A stretch of DNA of 64,000 nt from Gymnorhina tibicen (Eukaryota; Chordata; Aves; Passeriformes; Artamidae): positions 62,001 through 126,000 of the forward strand of contig VXAZ01001052.1 of the NCBI GenBank assembly GCA_013399875.1, in the 5' to 3' direction. The position numbers and the translations under genes were made by a program. The notes under the pieces are model-generated. The model searched no databases and had not been told where the DNA came from. It saw nothing but the letters and a program-made list of their open reading frames with translations. Of the stretch, positions 1 through 8,788 are shown in pieces. The number at the start of each line of letters is the position of its first letter. The first letter of the stretch is position 1.

Positions 1-942
1 AACACTCCTTTTGAAATATAGAGCATATAATCTGTAGGCAAAATAAAGAAAAACGAGCTACTGGAAGAATCAAGAGTTCTCCTGATGTAGGCAGTTTTTA
101 GGTGCATGCAATGACATTGCCCCAGAATATATGCCCAGCCTCCAGGATCTCCAATGATCAGGAGTCTGAGGAGTTTGTGTAAAACAGCCTTTCAAAAAAG
201 TTTCTTCCATATAATTATCTACCCAGCTGTTGAACCAATGCAAACTTTTAGCACCCACAGTGCCCAGGGGCAGAGCAAAAGATACACAGTTTAACTTTGC
301 CCTGTGTGAAGCACAACCTCCCTTTGCTTTGCATATGCCTCTGTGTAATTTCCTTTGATGTTCCCCACTTCTCATGCTAGAAGAGGTGGTAAACAAAGCA
401 AGCTGCCCCGTAGTTAATTAATGTGTCCAGCAAGCTCCAGGTTGATACAGCCTCTCAGAAAAACACGGTTCTGCAGGTGCACATTTTAATAAGCCATGTC
501 CCAAGGGCCCAGAGCAGCCCCTGAAAAGCCACACTGCCCTGACTGCAGTCACGTCCTGCCAGCTGGATCCCCTGCCCACTGCCACTCGCTTCTGTGCTCG
601 CCTGAACTCTTGCAGTCGCACACCCTGCCATGGAGCTGAGCTCACGCAGCCCGCCTGCACTGATGGCAAGAGTGAGCATGGATCAAATCACTCTTCTCAA
701 TCACCTCCAAATATTGCTTTCGTATATAATCACACACAGAGAAAAGCTGCCACAAGGAAAAGAGCTCACAATAGAATCCTTAACATAGCCATACATGAAA
801 ATGATCTGATTAAAAGCCTGCTATCTAAACATGCAAGATTCACCATTCTCTTCACTTGTTCTTTGTGTTGACAAATATTTTAAAGACATATTACCTCAGA
901 ACAAAAATGAAGAATAGGTAACAGTATCAAATTCTTTCTTAC
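1..942 (-). other. Intron after exon L (partial)
   Basis: This is the donor side of an intron that runs off the window. I searched for the next motor exon (lower 50K domain) and found nothing with its sequence. Open frames here of up to 108 codons have no myosin or other recognisable similarity. No repeat is obvious. Confidence 0.75.
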
Positions 943-1009
943 CTTTTCAATAAGATCCAAGCACTCTCCATTGTCTGTCCAGTCAATATCTTCCCAAATT
1001 AGTCCTTCC
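943..1009 (-). CDS. MYO10: Myosin X exon L: relay-loop segment, last exon in the window
   Basis: This 67-nt exon enters in phase 2 and leaves in phase 0. It encodes EGLIWEDIDWTDNGECLDLI plus EK, about residues 477-498. The stretch corresponds to the relay loop and following segment (EGL-x-W-x-x-I-x-W-x-DN) of myosin heads. The acceptor is ATTTTCCCTAG and the donor is AAG|GTAAGA. The next expected sequence, the KLGLLALINEES-type helix, is not found in positions 1-942, so the gene continues beyond the left edge. Confidence 0.93.
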
Positions 1010-1227
1010 CTAGGGAAAATAAAGCAGGCCTTTTTACTGAAGCTATTTTAGTTGCAGAAATAGGAGAAGCTGGTGTATTTATTTTGAAAATTACAGCAAA
1101 ATCAGCTTGCTTTTATAAAATACACAGCTCCAGAGATTTCCAAAGGAACCTAAGGTAGCTGCAAACTAAGATTTCAAGAGAATACGATATTGTCAAAATT
1201 CTTTCATATTTATCCTCTCTCTCTTAC

Positions 1228-1328
1228 CTGCTGTATTCCAGTTGCTCCAAGGAAAAGATGTGCTTGTTGAAATACTCCTGAAGCTTCTCATTTGCATAGT
1301 TAATATTGAACTGCTCAAAACGGTTTAC
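1228..1328 (-). CDS. MYO10: Myosin X exon K: relay helix
   Basis: This 101-nt exon enters in phase 0 and leaves in phase 2. It encodes [20 protein letters not shown] and continues to SLEQLEYS, about residues 443-475. [15 protein letters not shown] is the relay helix, among the most conserved stretches of any myosin head; it transmits switch II motion to the converter. The acceptor is GGTCTCTTTAG and the donor is CAG|GTAAGA. Arg stands where His or Ser is commonest (VNRFEQF). The final AG completes Arg with the first base of exon L. Confidence 0.94.
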
Positions 1329-1507
1329 CTAAAGAGACCACAATTTTCAAAAATGCATACACTTCAAGTATTTTACTTTGCAAACAGGGAAATGGGTTAA
1401 ATCCTAATGTGTTTAACAATCAAGTTCCAGAGAAGAGGACAAAAATACATAAAGCAATAAAAGCATAAATATCAGACAAGCCATTTGAATAAGCTTTTTA
1501 AACCTAC

Positions 1508-1654
1508 CTCAAAGTTTTCAAATCCAAATATGTCCAAAATTCCAATAGTCTTGAAGTCTTCCTTGCTCCTGATCCTGCTATTGATTTTCTTAATGACCCA
1601 AGCAAAACACTGAGAATAAAGTGCCATAGCCATAGAATCTCTGCTGTCTATTGC
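1508..1654 (-). CDS. MYO10: Myosin X exon J: switch II (DIFGFE)
   Basis: This 147-nt exon is phase 0-0 and encodes 49 residues, AIDSRDSMAMALYSQCF through DIFGFENFE, about residues 394-442. DIFGFE is switch II, which couples gamma-phosphate sensing to lever-arm movement. TIGILDI is the transducer beta-strand, and DSMAMALY corresponds to the DALAKALY helix of other myosins. The acceptor is TTTAATGCAG and the donor is GAG|GTAGGT. An Ala replaces the more usual acidic residue in CFAWVIKK, a surface helix position. Catalytic residues are intact. Confidence 0.94.
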
Positions 1655-2373
1655 CTGCATTAAAGAAGGAATACACAGCACATCAACCACCCCGTGACTG
1701 AGAAATGACCAGACTCTGCTGGTCAGTGTCCTCAGCACAGCACAAAGCAATGTATAATGCAAGAAGCTTCCTATTCCTATGTAGCTTGACAGCAATTGTA
1801 TTAACACTTACAAGGCATCATGATTTGAGATTTAACAGTTTACCTTAAAACAGCTGTACACCTACGTGGCTTTAAAGTTACATTTCAAGGCTAAAGCAGT
1901 CAAAAAACTAGGAAATTATAAACTTAAGTTGCGGAGGAAGGAAGGAGAAGTGTAGGAAATAATACCTTAATTCACTTTTCCAGAGGGAAGCATAATGTTA
2001 TGCATACCTATTTCTAATTCCCTTCTCGTATATTATAAAAATATTTCTCCTGAAAATTTTGAAAAAACACCCCCCTGACACAAGTCTCCATAGCGAAAAA
2101 AATACCAGCCTACACGTTTAGAATTTGAAAAAAATGGTAAGTAATCAGGCTTCATGAAGATAACAGGAGATGAGCTACAAGCCCTGGCCAGAGTAATAGG
2201 ACAGGATCTAAAGAGATTATACCCTTCCCAAAAAAACTATGTAGTACTTTTGATTACAACTCTGATGCATGAGCTAAGCTTCTGTTCTTGAGTGATCAGT
2301 GATTTCTCCAGACTTGAAGACTGAGACTTCTTTCAAAGACCCTAAAAACATGTCAAAACTGAGATGCCTTTAC
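1655..2373 (-). other. Intron I-J (719 nt)
   Basis: It is AT-rich and bounded by CAG|GTAAAG at the exon I end and AATGCAG before exon J. I see no repeat or additional exon in it. Confidence 0.85.
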
Positions 2374-2492
2374 CTGTTGTATACTAAGAGGCGTTAGGAT
2401 TTCTTCCCCCCTGAGTATCATTGACCTCTGTGTCAATGCTTCTGTTAGTTGTGTGGAGTCCAACCCCAGTAACTCAGCAGATCTACCCAGGG
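2374..2492 (-). CDS. MYO10: Myosin X exon I: cardiomyopathy-loop region with TEDS glutamate
   Basis: This 119-nt exon enters in phase 1 and leaves in phase 0. It encodes LGRSAELLGLDSTQLTEAL through EEILTPLSIQQ, about residues 355-393. It covers the actin-binding cardiomyopathy loop region. The TEDS position, 16 residues before the DSMAM motif in exon J, is the first Glu of RGEEIL. An acidic residue there is the rule for myosins that do not need heavy-chain phosphorylation at this site. The acceptor is TTTTTCCAG and the donor is CAACAG|GTAAAG. The sequence was too short to stand out as an open frame and was found by searching between exons H and J. Confidence 0.92.
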
Positions 2493-3450
2493 CTGGAAAA
2501 AGAGAAAGAAAAATACAAGTATGTCCTTAAATGTATAAAGCTATGAAACCAATTTTATTTTTTACCATTATTATTACTACTACTACCACCACCATTTTAG
2601 ATGCTCCTAAAATGACAGGGTTTAGAGATGAAAACACAACTAGAAATTCTAGGATACTGTTTTGCTGCTCATGAAAAGGAATAAATGTGTACATCTGAGG
2701 GAAATTAGCAGTAGAAATACATCACAAATATTTATTGTAATTATTGTAAAGTAAGTCACAAATATTTATTTCCCTCTTAATGTTACATGTCAAGAATTCA
2801 AACAATCCACTGCTCGCCCTAACACATTTTTCCAGATAGAAACAGTAATTGACTCTTTGTCCACATGACTGTGTTTCCACTTTGAGTGGGATGATGAGGA
2901 TAAACCAGTGAGATTTTTCTTCCATGCATGCTTGAATTTTCAGTTTTGCTATGATGTGGTATATAAAGCAATACATAATGCTACTCTCTACAGCCATATT
3001 TAAACAAACATTTAAAATGCCCACCAGCTCAATATTTAGACATACTAGCACATTCTTTCAGATATGTAACTGAAATATTGACAGCTCTAAAAAAAGATAC
3101 TTTCAGTGGATACTTTCTTGGTTAGGGAATTTATTTGAGCTCTTATGTTTTATCAACTTGAGAATATCTCAAAGAAGGAATTAGATTCAAATAAAATTTC
3201 ATTACTGTTAATGGAATAAATACGTGCCCAAAGTCTTCCCAAATTAAGACCTAGCATCCAGCAGCAGACTACTTCGCCTTATCTGTCAAACTCCATCCTC
3301 CTAAAGTAACATTTTAATCAACATTTACAGATGTTAAAAAGCAGTAAAACCCTTTCACTGCTTGTACTTGCTATGCTCAGATATACTAGCAATGAATAAG
3401 GCTTTCAGAACCCCAAGAAACGCTTAGATTTGGATGCACAGCCTTCTCAC
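2493..3450 (-). other. Intron H-I (958 nt)
   Basis: It is AT-rich and bounded by ACAG|GTGAGA and TTTTTCCAG. It contains a short TTA/CTA-type triplet-repeat stretch (about 2565-2596 on the plus strand: ttattattactactactaccaccacc). No further exon is needed by the reading frame. Confidence 0.85.
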
Positions 3451-3580
3451 CTGTTTTAAAGGACACTTGTGCCCCACCAGCAGTGATGAACTCAACGTTT
3501 CCCAGATGCAAAATGCCAGCCAACAGCCTCAGAACTTCTCGTACTTCCTCCCTGCTGAACTCCATCACTTCCATTGCAGT
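3451..3580 (-). CDS. MYO10: Myosin X exon H: upper 50K domain, LLAGILHLGNVEF
   Basis: This 130-nt exon enters in phase 0 and leaves in phase 1. It encodes TAMEVMEFSREEVREVLRL through ITAGGAQVSFKT, about residues 311-353. The segment LLAGILHLGNVEF is the conserved helix-turn of myosin motors, and ITAGGAQVSFKT is characteristic of class X. The acceptor is ATTCCAG and the donor is ACAG|GTGAGA. Only this segment of the surrounding open frame is coding; continuing the frame in either direction leaves family similarity at the splice sites. Confidence 0.93.
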
Positions 3581-5627
3581 CTGGAATGACATGTGATCTT
3601 ATTCAGTAACATGTACACAGACTCAAAAATGGGAGGCCTTGGAAAAGCAAGTCAGGACTAAAAGAAAGCTGGCTCAAGTCCATTCCTTTGGTTTCATCCC
3701 AAACTGAATACACTCTAAGGCATCACTGGGACATCTTGGAACATGTAAGTATCGCTCTGCTTTTAAGAAATTTCATTTTGATGCTGTAATGATGTTGTAA
3801 TTTGCTTTCAAATCCATCATTAAAATCATATAAATACTGGAACAACCTACTGAGCTTTGCATCAGATGCAATTACTCTAATTTGAATTATTAATTGATTA
3901 CCTCCTGCGTGTTTTTACCAAAATTTGCCTATTGGCCTTGTAGGTAACAAGGCATGAGGGAGGAAACACAGCAGCATGTGAGATTTGATCATTTTTGTGC
4001 CCAAACATGCACCTTACCAATGTGGTCTGACAACTTCCAGTAAAACTGAGGAAGAAAGGTATCTATATAAAAAGTGTTGAATTTATGAGTAAACAATATG
4101 GCAACAATCAAGGCTCAACTACATAAATGAGAAGAGCAAATAGTAAGACTGTAAAAGAAATATTAAAACAAGAGGAACACATGCTTTCCTTTGACACAGA
4201 AGGGGTAATTGTATGCCTCTTGAAATGACCGAACTTTCCAAATTTGTGTGTACTATGAGCCTGTCTGAGACCAGATCACAATTTTCTAGCTTTACACTCA
4301 GACTCATCATGTTATAGTCACTGCAGGTGTTTGACAGATGACACACTTTATCTTTCATAAATCATCCATTACAAATGGAAGAGCCTGAGACTCATCCCAC
4401 AGTTCAAAGCAGAGTAGAGATAATGGCTGAAGGTTTAATTTGTAAAGAAGACCTCTCACAACAAAAGGGCAGCAGCACTACGAGTTCATCTCCCTGCTCA
4501 CTGTGCTGGTCCTCCCCGTCTCCTACAAAAAAGTTTCCCTTAAGTAACATTTCCAAGACTTACACTGCAATAAAAACAGGCAGAGGAGATGACTGTAACA
4601 GGAAAAGACAAGTGAAGGTGAGCTGTGGGGGCTTCTGCCCACCTCCTGCTCTGGGAATGCAGCCTGGCAGCCCCTGCTCCCAGCCTGCCCATGCTGCGGG
4701 CAGCAGGCAAACATCACCTGCCCAACTGATTTCATGCTCTGCCCGCTCTGGGATGAGTAGCACAAATTAAATGTCATGCTAATCAACTTCAGCATATGAC
4801 TACAACATAGACAGGTTACCAAGTTTTCTGACACTTCCTTCTGCCACACAAGATGATGGATTTTTACACGTAAAAAAAACCTGCTGCATCCAATACACAT
4901 TAATTTGTCAATTTGGCAAAAAGATTAACACAGCTAGGAAAAACAGTTTGGTGAAGGGAGTGTTTTATCTGATTTTTTAAATCTAACACACATCACCTCA
5001 GTGCTGCAATACCCAATTAGCATGATCAGTATAGACTAATTGCTGTGGATGTAAGATATAAAGCCATTCAGAGAGATTCCATCAGGACCAGGTTTTTAAT
5101 CTGTGCTTATGTTTTCATAACTCTGTTGTGTAACTTACTCCATACAACTGGATTTCCCAGCTGCAACTTAAAGAGTAATAGGTGCTTCACTCCCTGTGTG
5201 CTGCACTGCAGACTCCACCCAGTAGATGCCACAGGATTTGGGCAAAGCTTTCAGATTGAAAAACAGTAAAAAAAAAATAATATATATATATATCTGACAT
5301 GTAAAACAATGCAGGGAAAGGCAAATGCAGGTAAAAGTCTTACTGACTTCCCAACAGATTTTCATTTCAAAACGTAAGCATTTTGCTAAATTACAGCACA
5401 CTTTGAAACAACAGAGTAAAAATGAAATACTGGAGGAAAGGTAAAGGCACGCTCGAAATGCAGTTGAAGCATTTTGAGAAAATATAAGTCTCTGTAAGGT
5501 CAATGCCTCAATGAGAGAGCTGCACATGCAGGAAAGCACAGGAAGGCTTTGTACCCTGCTGTCAATGGGCCCCACACACCTGAACTTCCAGCATTTTTAA
5601 AGCAAAAGAACTAGGGAAGCAACTCAC
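3581..5627 (-). other. Intron G-H (2047 nt)
   Basis: This is the largest intron of the left-hand exon cluster. It contains a 15-nt near-palindrome followed by a TAATTA-rich stretch around 3857-3905 and a short (TA)n at 5278-5293. A plus-strand open frame of 131 codons at 4375-4770 has no recognisable similarity and is not called. Confidence 0.85.
5278..5293. repeat. (TA)n microsatellite
   Basis: A short alternating TA run follows an A-rich stretch in intron G-H. Confidence 0.85.
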
Positions 5628-5731
5628 AATGACTTCTTTGAAAGAATCTTTGTCACTGATTGTCTTATCCGCTATACATCCAGACTGGTTCAGGTAGTGG
5701 TAGTTCTCAGGTACAGATAAGTAAAAAGCAT
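5628..5731 (-). CDS. MYO10: Myosin X exon G: upper 50K domain, ENYHYLNQSG
   Basis: This 104-nt exon enters in phase 1 and leaves in phase 0. It encodes AFYLSVPENYHYLNQSG through KDSFKEVI, about residues 277-310. YHYLNQSG corresponds to the conserved F-x-YLNQ/G turn of myosin heads, and ADKTISDKDSFKEVI is the helix that follows. The acceptor is TCTCTCCTCGTTAG and the donor is ATT|GTGAGT. It is separated from exon H by the longest intron (2047 nt) in the compact left-hand cluster. The reading frame continues directly into TAMEVMEF of exon H. Confidence 0.92.
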
Positions 5732-6402
5732 CTAACGAGGAGAGAAAACAGGGTGAGTGAGAAGAAATACCAAAACAAAAGTACTCCACAAATTACTATG
5801 TCAGAGTTAAACAGTTCACAACTCATTTGCTCAGAAATTATGATAATGCACAAAATAAAGTTTTATATTAAAATCAGATGGGGGGGTTATTTTGCTGGGT
5901 TTTGTTTTATTTAGCTGCATAATAGAGTTAACTCTACTTTTTAGCATGCAAAGACAGCAGGCCTGCAGGGAGATGCTGAGACAGCTTTAGGCAATTTTGC
6001 ACATATACAAATGCCATTTCTTTTGTTCAGTAGATTTGTTCTTTATGAGAAAGGATTAAAACAACCAGAATTATTTATCTTTGTTGCTGTGGAGTTATTT
6101 AGTTCCAGCAAAAATATTCAGTTTGAATAGAACAAGGCATGTTTGTCCCCATGTAATTTTCCCAAGGCCACAGCAGAAGCTGGGAGAAAAAACTACCATC
6201 AGCTCAGTGACATTCTTCAGCTAAGTGGGTTCCTTTATCAAGTTGAGCTCAAATTCACACTCACTGAATCCCAGCTGAATAAATAACCTATTTCTCTGCT
6301 TGGGTTAGGGGGTTTCTGCAGTTAAATTCCCCGCTGCTGTCACCACTGCTGACTGCTAGCAGAAAACCACTACAGTTGTGTGACTTGTGCTTTGCCACTC
6401 AC
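5732..6402 (-). other. Intron F-G (671 nt)
   Basis: It is bounded by G|GTGAGT and CTCGTTAG. A short polyG run lies near 5880 on the plus strand. Nothing else was recognised. Confidence 0.85.
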
Positions 6403-6487
6403 CTTTCTCTCTCTCTTCTATCCCTGCCAGCAGAGCATAGAATATATGATAATTTCTTTCCCCGGGGTTTTGTCTTACTACACGATT
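6403..6487 (-). CDS. MYO10: Myosin X exon F: upper 50K domain, NPGERNYHIFY
   Basis: This 85-nt exon enters in phase 0 and leaves in phase 1. It encodes NRVVRQNPGERNYHIFYALL through AGIEEREK, about residues 248-275. The segment ERNYHIFY is a hallmark of all myosin heads, in the upper 50K domain. The acceptor is TTTGCTTTGACAG and the donor is G|GTGAGT. The intron to exon E is only 124 nt. The final G joins exon G to make Asp. Relative to the mammalian sequence as I recall it, the variable surface turn after AG is slightly different in length or content (IEEREKD), a place where myosins often differ. Confidence 0.92.
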
Positions 6488-6611
6488 CTGTCAAAGCAAA
6501 GAAAAGTTTCCACTTGACTGATCATTTTTAAGGACAAATTTTTTATCCACAGTTTCAGAGAAAACATTAAATCAAACACAATCAGCTAAGCAAAAGCAAA
6601 CATCAACTTAC

Positions 6612-6625
6612 TTTTTCCAATAAAT
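6612..6625 (-). CDS. MYO10: Myosin X exon E: 14-nt microexon encoding (Y)LLEK
   Basis: This microexon reads ATTTATTGGAAAAA. It is flanked by the acceptor GGCTCCAG and the perfect donor GTAAGT. Joined to the final T of exon D it gives TAT TTA TTG GAA AAA, that is YLLEK, the near-universal myosin sequence between switch I and the NRVV strand. The next exon starts exactly at NRVVRQNPGERN, so nothing is missing. Its length is not a multiple of three; omitting it joins GAT T to AATCGT and creates an immediate TAA. The assignment rests on family conservation plus exact phase fit, not on length. Confidence 0.9.
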
Positions 6626-7535
6626 CTGGAGCCAGCAAGAAAAGCTTCAGTCAAGGAATAAAGTAAAAAGAAATTAATGCAGAAGCTTTTTATAATCTTG
6701 CTTCTTTCATTTGAGACAGTAGGAAGACTATTATCATCTTTTCTCACAACATGCTGAGCATGTTTCATACAAAACACCTACAACAAGATGAATAAAGTAG
6801 CAACAATGATAATATTGTAGCAGTTCTAATATCATTGTATCAACACCTTCTCTTCCATCCCATCAAAACTGGACTTGGCAGATTCTGCATTTTAAATTAC
6901 ATCTGTTTTCCTTTGCTTTTTCTTCTCCCTAAAGCTTGGAAACAACTTCAAGAATTAAATTTGTCCCACTGCAAAAGCAGCTTATGTTTAAAAAAGCAGG
7001 TAGGATCCCCTTGGAATATTCCTCATCCCCACACCTCTGGTGCTCTAGTGAAGCTGGCTCATAGTCTGATTTTGCCAAATGCAGGACAAATCCGAGGGTT
7101 TAACCCACCCAGATTCACACTGCAGAAACTGAGCAGCTCTGCTCTTTCAACTACTTTTCCAGAGAAGTAAGTAGCTTATCTTTGGATATAGTAATGAGGG
7201 AAATGGCTGACAGCTGAAGTTATTCCCAAGGACTCAGGCTGTTTTAGCTCACTAAATGGGAACGTGCTCATGAGCCATGCCATGCTAGCAGAAGCAATAC
7301 AAAATGCTGGTCCTCCAAGAGTACATACACCCCATGCTGCCACAAAAGCATGTGTGCATGTGTGAATTTGGTGTTGCTGCTTCCCCTTCCCACCTGCATC
7401 AGCTCAGTTTAACTGCATATATTTCAGGATGGGGTGAAAGGACAGAAAAAGCAAGCCAGTTCTCCCTCAGTCTTCCATCAAGGAGGTTCATGGGGGCTTC
7501 CCCCAAATAGGGGTCAAATCACCCAATGAGGATAC
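6626..7535 (-). other. Intron D-E (910 nt), candidate U12-type (minor spliceosome) intron
   Basis: Read on the gene strand, the donor is GTATCCTC (7535 down to 7528), close to the U12 GT-AG donor consensus GTATCCTT. TTCCTTGAC at 6658-6650 matches the U12 branch-site consensus TTCCTTRAY at every position, with the branch A at 6651, 25 nt before the acceptor G at 6626. The intron is in phase 1, a phase favoured by minor introns. The branch-to-acceptor distance is somewhat longer than the usual 10-20 nt. All other donors in the window look like the major class. Confidence 0.75.
6650..6658 (-). promoter_or_regulatory. U12 branch-site match upstream of microexon E
   Basis: The gene strand reads TTCCTTGAC, a full match to the minor-spliceosome branch consensus. 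It lies in the 3' part of intron D-E, with the adenosine 25 nt from the splice acceptor. Confidence 0.7.
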
Positions 7536-7660
7536 AATCCATAATTCTTCCTCCCTGAATGTTTCCTTTCTGACAGATGTTCAGCTGAATAAACTTCCCA
7601 AAGCGACTTGAGTTGTTGTTGTAAACAGTCTTCGCATTGCCAAAAGCTTCCATAATTGGA
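7536..7660 (-). CDS. MYO10: Myosin X exon D: switch I
   Basis: This 125-nt exon enters in phase 2 and leaves in phase 1. It encodes [17 protein letters not shown] through NIQGGRIMD, about residues 201-242. NNNSSRFGK is switch I, which closes over the gamma-phosphate during hydrolysis; FGNAKT lies just before it. The exon must end after GAT T so that the following 14-nt exon can complete the Tyr of DYLLEK. The donor there reads GTATCCTC, which is poor as a major-class donor but close to the minor-class (U12) consensus. Reading through gives D-C-I-L-I-G and then a stop. Confidence 0.93.
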
Positions 7661-8653
7661 CTGTGAAAACAGAGAACGACAGGAGTGTTAACATGTGACC
7701 AGCATGCCAACAGCTTCACACAGGGCTGGTGAAAGGAACAGCACTCTGACAAGCTCCCCTCTGACACTCTTCTCAGCTGCAGCCTACATCCCAGCATCAC
7801 CCTCCATTTATTAGCAATGGGCATCTCAACTTCCTGTCAAAAGATGCAAGTATTCCTGCAACAGGAAGATAAATCATAAATCAGAGTAGTTACTGCTACT
7901 TGCTACTTCTTTTGTAATCGCTCAAAAGATGCACAGAATTCTCACTGCAGTACTCAAATAATAGAAATAAGAAATCTCAGCACATGCAAATTGCTACAGA
8001 TGTAAGGAGTCCTTGTCCTAAGGCAATTAAAAAAAAATAACTACATCAAGATACAGCACGTATAGCAGAGATGAAGCAAGATAAACAAAAGTAATAGCAT
8101 CTCAAATCGCCTTTGTTTTTAAATAGTTTAGAACCGTGTCATTTCATGCAAACACCAAGATTTCTTTTTTGCTTGTGTAGATTGTGTCCAATTTTTCTGA
8201 TGCATTTACTCATCTGTCTTATCAGTTCTCCTTATCCTCCCTCTCCTCAGCATGCTTTTACCACTTGAGCACTTTATCCTCACCGTGCTGTATCTTGTTC
8301 TACTGTATCCTCAGGCTACACAAACTGAACCAAAGGTTTCTCCCTCCCATCACCCACTTCCCGTACTCTGATTATCTGAATTCAGCCCTAAACAAAAATG
8401 AAAGCCACCATTAAAGCTTCATCCATTTCAAAACTCTGCATATTTTTGTTTCACTAAGAGATACCACCGTGCTCACAACTCTCTAGAGCAGCCAGGTAAT
8501 TTTGTTCAATGGAGTATTTCCCTTTCTCCAATATTCATTTTATTGTTCAGTAAATACACACACACACATATCTGATTACATTGCAAGCTCTTATTTCAAT
8601 GTCAAGGCTTATATCTTCTGAAAAGAATACCCGTGTATGGAAAGATCTAATAC
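7661..8653 (-). other. Intron C-D (993 nt)
   Basis: It is bounded by AG|GTATTAG and GTTTTCACAG. It includes a short (AC)n microsatellite at about 8555-8568. No additional exon was seen. Confidence 0.85.
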
Positions 8654-8788
8654 CTGCTCTCAAGAATAGCTTGCTCCACACAGGAGGTCTTCTCTCTGGA
8701 GGACAGCTCCAGCGAATGTTGGCTCATTGCAGACAAGAACTTGAGAATCAGCTTAGTGCTCTCCGTCTTACCAGCACCACTTTCGCCA
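8654..8788 (-). CDS. MYO10: Myosin X exon C: P-loop and loop 1
   Basis: This 135-nt exon enters and leaves in phase 2. With the AG from exon B it makes serine, then reads GESGAGKTESTKLILKFLS and ends CVEQAILES, about residues 156-200. GESGAGKT is the intact Walker A P-loop that holds the ATP phosphates. The following stretch (AMSQHSLELSSREKTS) corresponds to loop 1, which tunes nucleotide release in myosins. The acceptor is CTCTTCTTTCAG. The donor AG|GTATTAG is weaker than most in this gene. The sequence retains every residue expected for nucleotide binding. Confidence 0.94.

Noticed and set aside
4375..4770. A 131-codon plus-strand open frame in intron G-H
   Set aside because: It sits wholly in an intron, with a translation showing no domain, repeat or recognisable similarity.
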